DNA from: an uncultured Lachnospiraceae bacterium
GTDB taxonomy: Bacteria; Bacillota; Clostridia; Lachnospirales; Lachnospiraceae
Direction: 5' to 3'
Assembly: GCA_947382625.1 (NCBI GenBank)
Contig: CANDAG010000006.1
Span: 62,001 to 126,000, forward strand
DNA length: 64,000 nucleotides
A model generated the notes under the pieces. That model was given only the letters and a program-made list of their open reading frames with translations, was not told the origin of the DNA and did no database searches. The position numbers were made by a program, and so were the translations under genes. Below, piece by piece: positions 43,489 to 51,426 of this stretch. Position 1 is the first letter of the stretch. Each line of letters begins with the position of its first letter.

Positions 43489-44308
43489 AATATTATCATA
43501 TGAAGAAAAGGATACATGGATCCATCGGCTAAGCGGTGTGACCAAGCTGATTTTTTTTCTGCTGTGGTGTCTGACCAGTATGCTGACCTATGATACCAGA
43601 ATACTGGTGACCATGGTTGTTTTGGCGTTGATCATATTTAAGATATCCCGGACAGAATGGAAGCAGGTGGGAGCGGTTTTTAAGCTGGTTCTGGTGTTCC
43701 TTGTATTTAATGTGTTTGCCATATACATTTTTTCCCCGGATCAGGGAACTGCCGTCTATGGAACCAGAACCGTGCTTTTTCATATTGCGGGACGTTATGA
43801 TGTGACGAAGGAGCTGCTTTTTTATGAGCTGAACGTGGTGATCAAATATTTCACGGTGATCCCGGCCGTGTTCATGTTCCTGGTGACCACCAATCCCAGT
43901 GAATTCGCGGCTTCCCTGAACAAAATAGGTGTTAGCTACAATATAGGCTATGCCATCTCCATTGCCCTTCGGTATATTCCGGATGTGCAGGGAGAATTTA
44001 CCAAGATCAAGCATGCCCAGGAGGCCAGAGGGATTGAGATGTCCGGAAAGGCTTCCTTGATCAGCCGTATCAAAAATACTTCGACCATTATCTTCCCGCT
44101 GATCTTTTCCAGTATGGACCGGATCGACGTGGTCAGCAATGCCATGGAGCTTCGGGGCTACGGAAAGCACAAGAAGAGAACCTGGTACATGGGAAAGAAG
44201 TTGCAGCGCAATGATTATCTGGCGATTGCCTTTACCGTGGCCTTCAGCGTGGTGGCGCTGGCGATCACCTTTGCGGATGGAAGCAGGTTTTATAATCCCT
44301 TTGTGTAG
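43481..44308 (+). CDS. ecfT: ECF transporter T component
   Basis: The 275-residue membrane protein couples the S component to the ATPases. It has five to six helices with the EcfT coupling motifs containing Ala-Arg-Gly: HAQEARGIEM and AMELRGYGKHKKRTWY. The ATG at 43481 overlaps the end of the ATPase gene by 8 nt. The product completes an S-A-T operon that ends at the hairpin at 44319-44382. Confidence 0.9.
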   Translation: MAKILSYEEKDTWIHRLSGVTKLIFFLLWCLTSMLTYDTRILVTMVVLALIIFKISRTEWKQVGAVFKLVLVFLVFNVFAIYIFSPDQGTAVYGTRTVLFHIAGRYDVTKELLFYELNVVIKYFTVIPAVFMFLVTTNPSEFAASLNKIGVSYNIGYAISIALRYIPDVQGEFTKIKHAQEARGIEMSGKASLISRIKNTSTIIFPLIFSSMDRIDVVSNAMELRGYGKHKKRTWYMGKKLQRNDYLAIAFTVAFSVVALAITFADGSRFYNPFV

Positions 44309-44318
44309 GGAAGAAGCA

Positions 44319-44382
44319 CATACAATGAACTGCCTGTAACTATTAGCCTGAAGGCTTCATAGTTACGGGCAGTTTGCTGTAT
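44319..44382. repeat. Long imperfect hairpin after the ECF operon
   Basis: Arms at 44319-44343 and 44359-44382 (containing AACTGCCTGTAACTAT and ATAGTTACGGGCAGTT) pair over about 24 bp with few mismatches. The loop holds AGCCTGAAGGCT. The arm is related to the AT-rich hairpins at 6991 and 12467 (TATAGTAAACGGCAAA). It could terminate the ECF transcript, but no T-run follows. Confidence 0.6.
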
Positions 44383-44414
44383 GCGGCATTTGTCATGACA
44401 GTCCTTTGTTTTTC

Positions 44415-44453
44415 CAATCAAACGCGGTCACGCCTCGCGAGCCGGCTTATTGG
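44415..44453. repeat. GC-rich hairpin element in reverse orientation, upstream of the recombinase
   Basis: CAATCAAACGCGGTCACGCC and TCGCGAGCCGGCTTATTGG read, on the minus strand, as CCAATAAGCCGGCTCGCG...CGCGTTTGATTG, matching the family. A second reverse-oriented copy lies at 45227-45263 on the other side of the recombinase gene, so together with the adjoining palindromes they form a direct repeat. Confidence 0.7.
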
Positions 44454-44454
44454 T

Positions 44455-44496
44455 AAAAAAGAGGTAACACAATGTATATTGTGTTACCTCTTTTTT
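44455..44496. repeat. Perfect 19-bp-arm palindrome (left site of recombinase cassette)
   Basis: Arms 44455-44473 and 44478-44496 (AAAAAAGAGGTAACACAAT and its complement) flank the centre GTAT. The shape is that of an intrinsic terminator. However, the inner part (44464-44496) recurs inverted at 45265-45297 with one mismatch in 33 bp, across the tyrosine recombinase gene. It is therefore also a candidate recombination site. Confidence 0.8.
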
Positions 44497-44595
44497 GTTA
44501 CGCTTAATATATCGGCAACCGGAGATAAAACTTTAGGGCTGAGAAAAATTTTTTTAAAATTTTATTTTATACTTATATTTTCAGGAGGAAAAAGC

Positions 44596-45189
44596 ATGAA
44601 TACGGCACAGCCAGTAAGAAATGCGGAGGATTTATACCGTTTTAAAGAGTACTACAGAGTAACCTGCCCAAATAAAAGAAACTACCTGCTGGTAGTGATG
44701 GGACTTAATACAGCGCTACGGATTTCAGATATCCTGAAGCTGCAATGGGATGATGTATATGATTTCGGGCGGCAGAGATACAAAGAGCATCTTTCCATCA
44801 CAGAGCAGAAGACGGATAAGAATTCTCTGATCTTTATGAACCATAATGTCCGGGAAGCCCTTATGGAGTACAGGCAATCCCTGGCAGAACAGGGGAGGGT
44901 GATCGAGGCCGGAGACTTTCTCTTTGAAAACAGCAGAGAGAAGGAGCATCCGATCTCGAGAATTCAGGCCTTCCGCATCATAAAAAAGGTGGCGGAGGCG
45001 TGTCAGCTAGACGGCGTGATCAGCTGTCATTCTCTGAGGAAAACCTTTGGCTATCACGCGTGGCAGCAGGGAATAAAACCGGCGCTTCTAATGAATATCT
45101 ATAATCATTCTTCTTTTCAGGTCACAGTCCGCTATCTTGGGATAGAGCAGGATGACAGGGACAATATTTTCAGGGATATCGATCTGTAA
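44596..45189 (+). CDS. FimB-like tyrosine recombinase
   Basis: The 197-residue protein is a small tyrosine recombinase made almost entirely of the catalytic domain. All catalytic residues are present: R42 (ALRISD), K72 (TEQKTDK), H145-x-x-R148 (CHSLRKTFGYHAW), H171 (NHSS) and Y180 (VRYLG). FimB/FimE-type recombinases of this size invert nearby promoter segments; XerC/D have a longer N-terminal domain. I start at ATG 44596 after AGGAGGAAAAA. It is flanked by palindromic repeats (44455-44496, 45265-45297) and lies upstream of csrA and flagellin. It could act locally or elsewhere. Confidence 0.88.
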   Translation: MNTAQPVRNAEDLYRFKEYYRVTCPNKRNYLLVVMGLNTALRISDILKLQWDDVYDFGRQRYKEHLSITEQKTDKNSLIFMNHNVREALMEYRQSLAEQGRVIEAGDFLFENSREKEHPISRIQAFRIIKKVAEACQLDGVISCHSLRKTFGYHAWQQGIKPALLMNIYNHSSFQVTVRYLGIEQDDRDNIFRDIDL

Positions 45190-45199
45190 GCTCTTATGC

Positions 45200-45263
45200 A
45201 TCAAACGCTCCTTACGGAGCTTATTGATCAAACGCCGCCACGCTTCAGGAGTCGGCTTATTGA
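45200..45263. repeat. Two tandem hairpin elements in reverse orientation
   Basis: Copy one (45200-45228) is short: ATCAAACGCTCC, TTACG, GAGCTTATTGAT. Copy two (45227-45263) is full length: ATCAAACGCCGCCACGC then TTCAGGAGTCGGCTTATTGAT. They share the bases at 45227-45228. The second precedes the AAAAAAGAGGTAACACAAT sequence exactly as the copy at 44415-44453 does. Confidence 0.7.
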
Positions 45264-45297
45264 TAAAAAAGAGGTAACACAATATACATTATGTTAC
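45260..45297 (+). promoter_or_regulatory. Right repeat of the recombinase cassette with overlapping promoter
   Basis: The near-palindrome GTAACACAAT-ATAC-ATTATGTTAC (45274-45297) is, on the opposite strand, the left site with one mismatch; extended to 45265 the match is 32 of 33. TTGATA (45260-45265), 17 nt and TATACA (45283-45288) form a plausible promoter for csrA and flagellin whose -35 box lies mostly inside the cassette. Promoter use and recombination are both inferred. Confidence 0.5.
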
Positions 45298-45348
45298 ATG
45301 GAACAGTATTTCGCAAAATGAGCCAAATATTCAAGGAGGAAAAACAAA

Positions 45349-45612
45349 ATGCTGAGAATGTCTGTAGCGGCTGAGGAATATCTGCTTCTGGGGGATGACA
45401 TAAAGATTGTTTTTCTGGGCGGCACCGGGAAGCATATGAGGATCATGATCGATGCGCCGAAGGAGGTCGATATTGTCAGAAGCAGTGTGCTTGAAAAGAA
45501 GATCACGGATCCGGAGCTGAAGGAAAAGCTTCCTAAATATTACAGAGCGCAGGAGCATCCGGAGAAGTATAAGAAGAAAAAGAATGTGATCATCACAAAA
45601 GGAAATCTTTAA
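45349..45612 (+). CDS. csrA: CsrA-like carbon storage/flagellin translation regulator
   Basis: The 87-residue protein matches CsrA in its core (LLLGDDIKIVFLGGTGKHMRIMIDAPKEVDIVRSSVLEKK), including the conserved Arg in IVRSSV that contacts RNA. CsrA binds GGA motifs in mRNA leaders, and in Bacillus it blocks hag translation. The N-terminal strand is odd: the usual LxLTRKxGE is LRMSVAAEE, losing an RNA-contacting Arg. A Lys-rich C-terminal tail (about 58-87) exceeds the usual length. Flagellin lies 136 nt downstream; no fliW is in the window. AAGGAGGAAAAA precedes the ATG. Confidence 0.82.
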   Translation: MLRMSVAAEEYLLLGDDIKIVFLGGTGKHMRIMIDAPKEVDIVRSSVLEKKITDPELKEKLPKYYRAQEHPEKYKKKKNVIITKGNL

Positions 45613-45701
45613 ATTCCTTAAAGGTAATAGACGGATGTGCAGGTTAGTTGTCAGGGCCCGGCAGAAAGCAGGCGCATCCGGTTTATTATAAAACCAAAAG
45701 C

Positions 45702-45740
45702 TATGCAAATGGATTTGCATAAAAATAAAACACATGGAGG
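45702..45740 (+). promoter_or_regulatory. Probable CsrA target sites in the flagellin leader
   Basis: A perfect 9-bp hairpin (TATGCAAAT at 45702-45710, ATTTGCATA at 45713-45721) presents GGA (45711-45713) at its tip. A second GGA lies in the Shine-Dalgarno (ATGGAGG, 45734-45740), 24 nt downstream. The layout matches the two-site hag leader known in B. subtilis, where CsrA covers the ribosome binding site. Confidence 0.6.
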
Positions 45741-45748
45741 TAAATACT

Positions 45749-46579
45749 ATGGTAGTACAACACAATTTAACAGCAATGAACTCTAACAGAATGTTAGGAC
45801 TGACAACCAAGACACAGGCTAAGTCCACAGAGAAGCTCTCATCCGGTTACAAGGTAAACCGTGCGGCAGACGATGCGGCAGGGCTTGCTATTTCCGAGAA
45901 GATGAGACGTCAGGTAAGAGGTCTTACCCAGGCTTCCTTAAATGCACAGGACGGCATCAGCGCAGTGCAGACAGCAGAAGGCGCGCTGAACGAAGTGCAT
46001 GACATGCTTCAGAGGATGAATGAGCTGGCTGTTAAGTCAGCAAACGGAACCAATCAGACGGAAGATCAGAGCTATATCCAGAAAGAGGTGGATGCCCTGA
46101 TTGACGAGATCGATCGTGTAGCAACAACTACAACGTTTAATGAGAGAAATCTTTTAGACGGTAGCTGGAGCGGTGGTATCGCTTTACAGGTAGGAGCCGA
46201 GGGGAACGATACCAATACCATTTCTGTGTCGGTTAATGCGATGAATGCATCAGGAATTTCAATCAATGGAATGAAGTCATCCGGCGTTGCATCCCAGACT
46301 GCAGCACAAAATTCCATTACAACGATCAAGAGAGCTTTAACTGCAATCAGCAAACAGCGTTCTGACTTAGGTGCGATCCAGAACCGGCTTGAGCATACGA
46401 TCAACAACCTGGATAACGTAGTTGAGAATACCACTGCAGCAGAGAGCCAGATCCGTGATACTGATATGGCAACTGAGATGGTTAAGTATTCCAACAACCA
46501 GATCCTTGCCCAGGCAGGTCAGGCAATGCTGGCTCAGGCCAATCAGGCCAATCAGGGCGTGCTGTCCTTACTTGGTTGA
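45749..46579 (+). CDS. hag: Flagellin
   Basis: The 276-residue filament protein starts MVVQHNLTAMNSNRMLG and has the full N-terminal D0/D1 region (KSTEKLSSGYKVNRAADDAAGLAISEKMR) and C-terminal D1/D0 (NQILAQAGQAMLAQANQ, ending GVLSLLG). The central variable domain is minimal, so this is a short Clostridia-type flagellin. I start at 45749 with TGGAGG upstream; the ATG at 45734 is part of that ribosome binding site. No other flagellar structural genes are in the window. Downstream glycosyltransferases probably decorate the filament. No clear sigma-28 promoter is seen. Confidence 0.96.
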   Translation: MVVQHNLTAMNSNRMLGLTTKTQAKSTEKLSSGYKVNRAADDAAGLAISEKMRRQVRGLTQASLNAQDGISAVQTAEGALNEVHDMLQRMNELAVKSANGTNQTEDQSYIQKEVDALIDEIDRVATTTTFNERNLLDGSWSGGIALQVGAEGNDTNTISVSVNAMNASGISINGMKSSGVASQTAAQNSITTIKRALTAISKQRSDLGAIQNRLEHTINNLDNVVENTTAAESQIRDTDMATEMVKYSNNQILAQAGQAMLAQANQANQGVLSLLG

Positions 46580-46602
46580 TCAGAGCTGTAAAACTACCAA
46601 TA

Positions 46603-46637
46603 GAAAAGGGGTTGGCGTTTGTCAACTCCTTTTTTTC
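46603..46637 (+). terminator. Intrinsic terminator of the flagellin gene
   Basis: AAGGGGTTG and CAACTCCTT pair (one G-T) around a short loop and are followed by a run of T (to 46636). Confidence 0.88.
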
Positions 46638-46642
46638 GCACA

Positions 46643-46667
46643 AGTGCGCCTGGCGGCGCACGTTTTT
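46643..46667 (+). terminator. Second terminator hairpin after flagellin
   Basis: AGTGCGCC-TGG-CGGCGCAC then GTTTTT forms a GC-rich hairpin with a T-run directly before the next gene's ribosome binding site. In tandem with 46603-46637 it separates the highly expressed flagellin gene from the glycosylation operon. Confidence 0.7.
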
Positions 46668-46681
46668 GATAGAGGGAAGCT

Positions 46682-47350
46682 ATGAGATTAAATGAACAAT
46701 ATCAGGAGCTGCTTCGTCTGGAAAAAGAGATTAACCACAGGCTGAAGTCCGGAACGGATTTTCAGAAGATTAAGGAGTTAATGCTGGATCTGGCCCGTGA
46801 TAAAGCATATTCCAGGCTGAAAACGAAAGAAAACCATCTGATCATGTTGGAGTGTTTTTTTACTATATGGTTAGCGGAAAAAAAGAAGCTGCCGGAACTG
46901 GGGATAGAGACGGATATTTTTTATCAGGTGTATGGACTTAAGGATATAGAACGGAAATATCGAAAGATCCAATACTGTGGTTTGCGGATAGAAAATGATC
47001 TGCCGGATGAATATTGTGAGCAGATAATAGAAGACCTTATGGACGAAAAAATAAGCGGTCTGGCAATCGGGAAAGTTGTTGTATTTGAGACCAAAAAGAG
47101 AGAAGACAATATTCTGCGTATTGCCCAATGGCTGAGACGGAAGGGAGATATTCTGAACGCTCTGTTGCTGGTACAGTATGGAAATGAGGCATTCCCGGAT
47201 CAGGAAAAGCTGTTGAGGGAGGAGGCTGAAATCTGGCTTTCAGGGCAGCAGGAGGAGAGAGCGGCAGAGCTTTTGAACAGAATCAGGAGCCTGTCACAGG
47301 AAACTCGAAAATCAAACAAAAAGATACGGCAGGTGGCAGGGGATGATTGA
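46682..47350 (+). CDS. Helical protein of unknown function at the head of the glycosylation operon
   Basis: I do not recognise this 222-residue protein. It is soluble and mostly helical, with YQELLRLEKEINHRLKSGTDFQ near the start and a C-terminal pattern (RIAQWLRRKGDILNALLLVQYGNEAFPDQEKLLREEAEIWLSGQQ) that looks like TPR-type helices. It overlaps the following glycosyltransferase by 8 nt, so it likely serves the same process, perhaps as a scaffold. GAGGGAAGCT precedes the ATG. Confidence 0.7.
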   Translation: MRLNEQYQELLRLEKEINHRLKSGTDFQKIKELMLDLARDKAYSRLKTKENHLIMLECFFTIWLAEKKKLPELGIETDIFYQVYGLKDIERKYRKIQYCGLRIENDLPDEYCEQIIEDLMDEKISGLAIGKVVVFETKKREDNILRIAQWLRRKGDILNALLLVQYGNEAFPDQEKLLREEAEIWLSGQQEERAAELLNRIRSLSQETRKSNKKIRQVAGDD

Positions 47351-49223
47351 CAGACACAAAATTTGTTTTGTTATATGTACTAATGATGAGCAGCAGCTTC
47401 AGGAATGTATGATGTATTTGAGTCTTTTGCACGTGCCGGAGGGGTATCAGACAGATGTGCTTACGGTGACAGATGCAGGGTCTTTGGCCTCGGGATATAA
47501 CACTGCAATGAGAGCGTCTGATGCAAAATACAAAATTTATCTTCATCAGGATACGTTCATTATAGACCCCTGTTTTCTTGATCATTTATTAAGGATTTTT
47601 AAAAGAGATACAAGGGTCGGTATGATCGGTATGGTAGGAGCAGAAAAGCTTTCCAAGGACGGCGTTATGTGGCATGAGAAACGATGTGGAAATTTTTATC
47701 GTCTGGAAGCGCTGATCAGGGAAGGGTTTGATAATATTGAGCACTTAAAGCGCGGATATAAAGAGGTGGAGGCTATTGACGGATTGTTAATGGCAACCCA
47801 GTATGATCTTCCGTGGAGGGAAGACATTTTTCGGGGATTCGATTTCTATGATATATCCCAATGTATGGAATTTCGGAGAGCGGGATATAAAATTGTGGTT
47901 CCTGCTCAGAAAACAGACTGGGTGATCCATGCCTGCGGAGCCCCTTCTTTTTGGAATTATAATGAAAACCGCGAAATATTACTCAGGGAATATCCTGAAA
48001 TCACAACATCATATCAGGATCGAAAGCGTATTTTATTTTTGCACAGCGAGCAGATCCATATGATCGGAATTCCTTTAGTCTTTACGCAGTTGGGGCATAA
48101 TGTGACGATACCTGCGGCTGAATTCACGTTGGAGGACAGCTCCAATGCAATCTGGCGTGACCAGGAGATGGTGGAAGAACTTTTGGAGGAGGGACATTAT
48201 GACCTGGTAGTTACTTATGATTTCAGCGAGGGGATGTCAAATGCCTGTCAGGCCTTTGGAATACCGTATTATGCATGGGTTTATGATTCGCCGCTTATGG
48301 ATCTGTACAGTAAGGCGGCATTGAATGAAGTGAACTATATCAGTGTATTTGACAGAAAGCAGTACGCAAGAATGAGCAGTCATGGATTACAACATTTGTT
48401 TTATCTGCCGCTGGCTCCGGAGACCGATAATTTTGGAATTGTTCGTATCGGAAAGCGGGATGAAAAGAAGTATGCCAATGATGTAACATTTGTAGGGCGT
48501 TTATATAATAATCGGGGATTTGAAGAAATTTTTGATGAAACCGGAAAAAAACATTTAGAAGAGGCGGAGCGGATCATACAGGAAATGGATTGTGTCTGGA
48601 GTGAAAATACCACTATTTTTGACAAGGCTTCAGATGAATTGATTTCCTATATGGAATCAAGATTGCCGAAGGAAACCTGGGATATGTGGAACATTGACAG
48701 GCGTTACTACTGTGAGAGTATGAGACTGGTACGGAAATGTAACGAAATAGAGAGGATCAAAATTCTGGAAACCCTGCAGAACAAGTTCTCGGTGGTGTTG
48801 TATGCTGATGATTCTGCAAAAAAAATCCTGAAAAATGTGACAGTCAGGCCATGGCTTGACTATGGACTTGAGATGCCTAAGGTATTTTATTTAAGCAAGA
48901 TAAACCTGAACATTACATCCAGAAGCATCGAAAGCGGGATTCCTCTTCGGGTTTGGGATGTATTGGCAGTGGGAGGCTTTTGCCTGACCAATTATCAGCC
49001 GGAGTTGGAGGAATATTTTGAGATAGGGAAAGATCTGGAGGTTTATCATAATCTTGAGGAACTGGAAGAAAAGATCGAATATTATCTGACCCATGAGGAA
49101 CAGAGGGTAAGGATTGCGATCAACGGTTATCAGAAGGTGCGGAAAGAGCATAGCTTGAAGATGCGGATGCAGACTGTGCTTGATGTGATTTTCGGGGAGA
49201 AGGAGAGCGCTTATGACTACTAA
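47343..49223 (+). CDS. Two-domain glycosyltransferase (GT2-like plus CgeB-like)
   Basis: The 626-residue protein has an N-terminal GT-A-like domain (about 1-225: ICFVICTNDEQQLQECMMYL, GSLASGYNTAMRASDAKYKIYLHQDTFI, VEAIDGLLMATQYD) and a C-terminal GT-B-like CgeB/DUF3880 domain (about 230-620). The latter shows HSEQIHMIGIPLVFTQLGHNV, YYAWVYDSPLMDLYS, DVTFVGRLYNNRG and a late IESGIPLRVWDVLAVGGFCLTNYQ segment. Such GTs flank flagellin genes in Clostridia and probably glycosylate the filament; sugars are unknown. It overlaps the next gene by 11 nt. Confidence 0.82.
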   Translation: MIDRHKICFVICTNDEQQLQECMMYLSLLHVPEGYQTDVLTVTDAGSLASGYNTAMRASDAKYKIYLHQDTFIIDPCFLDHLLRIFKRDTRVGMIGMVGAEKLSKDGVMWHEKRCGNFYRLEALIREGFDNIEHLKRGYKEVEAIDGLLMATQYDLPWREDIFRGFDFYDISQCMEFRRAGYKIVVPAQKTDWVIHACGAPSFWNYNENREILLREYPEITTSYQDRKRILFLHSEQIHMIGIPLVFTQLGHNVTIPAAEFTLEDSSNAIWRDQEMVEELLEEGHYDLVVTYDFSEGMSNACQAFGIPYYAWVYDSPLMDLYSKAALNEVNYISVFDRKQYARMSSHGLQHLFYLPLAPETDNFGIVRIGKRDEKKYANDVTFVGRLYNNRGFEEIFDETGKKHLEEAERIIQEMDCVWSENTTIFDKASDELISYMESRLPKETWDMWNIDRRYYCESMRLVRKCNEIERIKILETLQNKFSVVLYADDSAKKILKNVTVRPWLDYGLEMPKVFYLSKINLNITSRSIESGIPLRVWDVLAVGGFCLTNYQPELEEYFEIGKDLEVYHNLEELEEKIEYYLTHEEQRVRIAINGYQKVRKEHSLKMRMQTVLDVIFGEKESAYDY

Positions 49224-51411
49224 GGTTTTTCTTATGGTGTATCAGTTTGTTGAAATGATGCAATTAAATTTGAGCTGTCTGGAAGAACTATCCGGATTGA
49301 CTCATGGAGATATCCTCATCATAGATATGGGGGTAGATCGTGATGTAAAGGCGTGGCTGGAGGGGCAGAAGGAGTATGATTATATCTGCGCCGAAGGCCT
49401 GGAGGGGTATGGTGGGATTTTAAACACAGCTATCAATGAATTTTCTGTTTCGGAAAACATTTTTCTGCTGAATGCAAATCTGATCTGTCTGGGAGATTGT
49501 ATCAGACAGCTGGAAGAGATTTGTGAAAGAGAGGAAAAGGTCGGGGCGCTTATACCGGCCAATTTTGAGTCTGTCTGTCCGGAAAAAGCGGAAATAGGAA
49601 AAGCCATGGAGATGGCAGCAGCCAGAATCCCTGAATATAAAACGGCATACACAATAAAAATGCCTTATCAGTGCGTCTATATTAATCGCCGGTTTTGGGA
49701 TGAGACTGGTCGGATGGATGAGGCGCTTTTTCTCCCTGATAGTATTATGCTGGATTACTCATTCAGGGGGATACAGTCGAAATGGAAGTATTTATTGGCC
49801 TATGATGCACTGGTCTATGAATGCTATCCGCATACCGATATTTATACTGCTTTTTTGGGAATTAATGCGGATCGCGAAAGGATGAAAGAAAAATGGCACA
49901 TGAATTATTTTAATGAATTTCCCAATAAGGCTTTGATAAAAGAAATAAAACATCAAAGAGAGGAAATTTTTTCGGTATTAGAGGTTGGATGTGACTGCGG
50001 GGTCAACTTAATGCAGATTAAAAATGAATTTCCTGAGGCGAGACTATACGGTGTGGAAATCAATTTAAATGCTGCACAGATTGCAGGGGGATTCGCTGAA
50101 GTGATACCCGGAAATATTGAGGATCAGGATCTGCCTTATGCAGAGCAGTCGTTTGATTATATTATATTCGGGGATGTCCTGGAGCATTTGCGGAATCCGG
50201 AGAAAACCATCGTGTATTGCAGAAGATTTTTGAAGCCGCAGGGTAAAATCATAGCATCTATTCCCAATCTCATGCACTATACAGTACTGAGATCTCTTAT
50301 TGGCGGGAATTTTACTTATGAGGATACAGGGCTATTGGACAGAACTCATATTCACTTTTTTACCTATAATGAAATCCTGCGAATGTTTTTAAATGCCGGA
50401 TTTAAAGTAGACGCGTGCTCCTATACATTAATGTCAGATGTATCAGAGGAAGATGGACAGATTGTAGAAGGGCTGAAAAGTCTGGGAGGCTGCGACACAT
50501 TTACATATTTGGCTTATCAGTATCAGATAGTTGCAGAACTGGCAGAAAAGGCAGATGCGGAGAATTTTCTTCCGAAATTCCGATCGGATGAGGAAACGAT
50601 CCGCCTTATTGTGGAGGAGAAAAAATCGCTTGGGCGATTTGGGGACGGTGAATTTGCCATTGCCTTTGATATTCCCAGGCAGAAATTCCAAAGGACAGAT
50701 GCAAGGCTTCGGGATCGTATCCGTCAGGTGCTTACACAGACAGATAATAATGAATTATTAATTGGGATAGCCAATCATTATGGTGATCTGGAGCGCTATA
50801 ATGCCAGTGCTGTTTACGGGATCCAGAAGTATATGACTGATGAAACCAGAGGGCAGCATATGAGTCTGCTTTCGCCGGACAGAATATATTCAGATACTTA
50901 TATGACAAGGCCCTATGTGATCTATAAAGATGTGTTTACGGATGCACCCGGGAAGAGATTCGATGGTCTTAAGAAGATTTGGAAAGGGAAACACATCATA
51001 ATAGCAGAAGGTGCGCAGACGAGACTTGGGGTGGGAAATGATTTGTTTGCAAATGCGGCATCTGTCAGGAGAATTTTGGCACCGGCCACCAGTTCTTTTG
51101 ACAGATATGATGATATTCTTGCAAAATGCATGGAATGTCATGCATCTGCAGATCTTTTTTTGCTTGCGATAGGTCCGTCTTCCGGTGTGCTTGCTTATGA
51201 TTTATCGAAACGGGGGATTCAGGCAGTGGATGTAGGACATATTGATATGGAATATGAATGGTTTCTGGCAGGAAGGGGAGTCAGAGTTCCAGTGCCGGGT
51301 AAGTATAACAATGAGGTGGTCAACGGTGATCAGGTATGTGATGCCAACCTGCCAAAGGAGTATTATCAGGAAATTATTGCAGATCTTTCATCGGAGTCAA
51401 ATACTGTATAA
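49213..51411 (+). CDS. Three-domain glycosyltransferase-methyltransferase-GT-D fusion
   Basis: The 732-residue protein appears to join an N-terminal GT-A-like domain (about 1-225), a SAM methyltransferase (about 255-400: FSVLEVGCDCGVNLMQIKNEFPEARLYGVEIN, FDYIIFGDVLEHLRNPE) and a C-terminal GT-D (DUF1792) domain. The last (about 450-732) shows KKSLGRFGDGEFAIAFDI and IAEGAQTRLGVGNDLF. GT-D enzymes add glucose or related sugars to bacterial glycoproteins. The layout suggests one protein builds and methylates a flagellin glycan. It is the third gene of the operon. Confidence 0.78.
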   Translation: MTTKVFLMVYQFVEMMQLNLSCLEELSGLTHGDILIIDMGVDRDVKAWLEGQKEYDYICAEGLEGYGGILNTAINEFSVSENIFLLNANLICLGDCIRQLEEICEREEKVGALIPANFESVCPEKAEIGKAMEMAAARIPEYKTAYTIKMPYQCVYINRRFWDETGRMDEALFLPDSIMLDYSFRGIQSKWKYLLAYDALVYECYPHTDIYTAFLGINADRERMKEKWHMNYFNEFPNKALIKEIKHQREEIFSVLEVGCDCGVNLMQIKNEFPEARLYGVEINLNAAQIAGGFAEVIPGNIEDQDLPYAEQSFDYIIFGDVLEHLRNPEKTIVYCRRFLKPQGKIIASIPNLMHYTVLRSLIGGNFTYEDTGLLDRTHIHFFTYNEILRMFLNAGFKVDACSYTLMSDVSEEDGQIVEGLKSLGGCDTFTYLAYQYQIVAELAEKADAENFLPKFRSDEETIRLIVEEKKSLGRFGDGEFAIAFDIPRQKFQRTDARLRDRIRQVLTQTDNNELLIGIANHYGDLERYNASAVYGIQKYMTDETRGQHMSLLSPDRIYSDTYMTRPYVIYKDVFTDAPGKRFDGLKKIWKGKHIIIAEGAQTRLGVGNDLFANAASVRRILAPATSSFDRYDDILAKCMECHASADLFLLAIGPSSGVLAYDLSKRGIQAVDVGHIDMEYEWFLAGRGVRVPVPGKYNNEVVNGDQVCDANLPKEYYQEIIADLSSESNTV

Positions 51412-51426
51412 TAAAGGGAGTAGAGA

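Noticed and set aside
44374-44595. N-terminal extension of the recombinase frame
   Set aside because: It runs through the hairpin repeat and the palindrome; the ATG at 44596 has AGGAGG.
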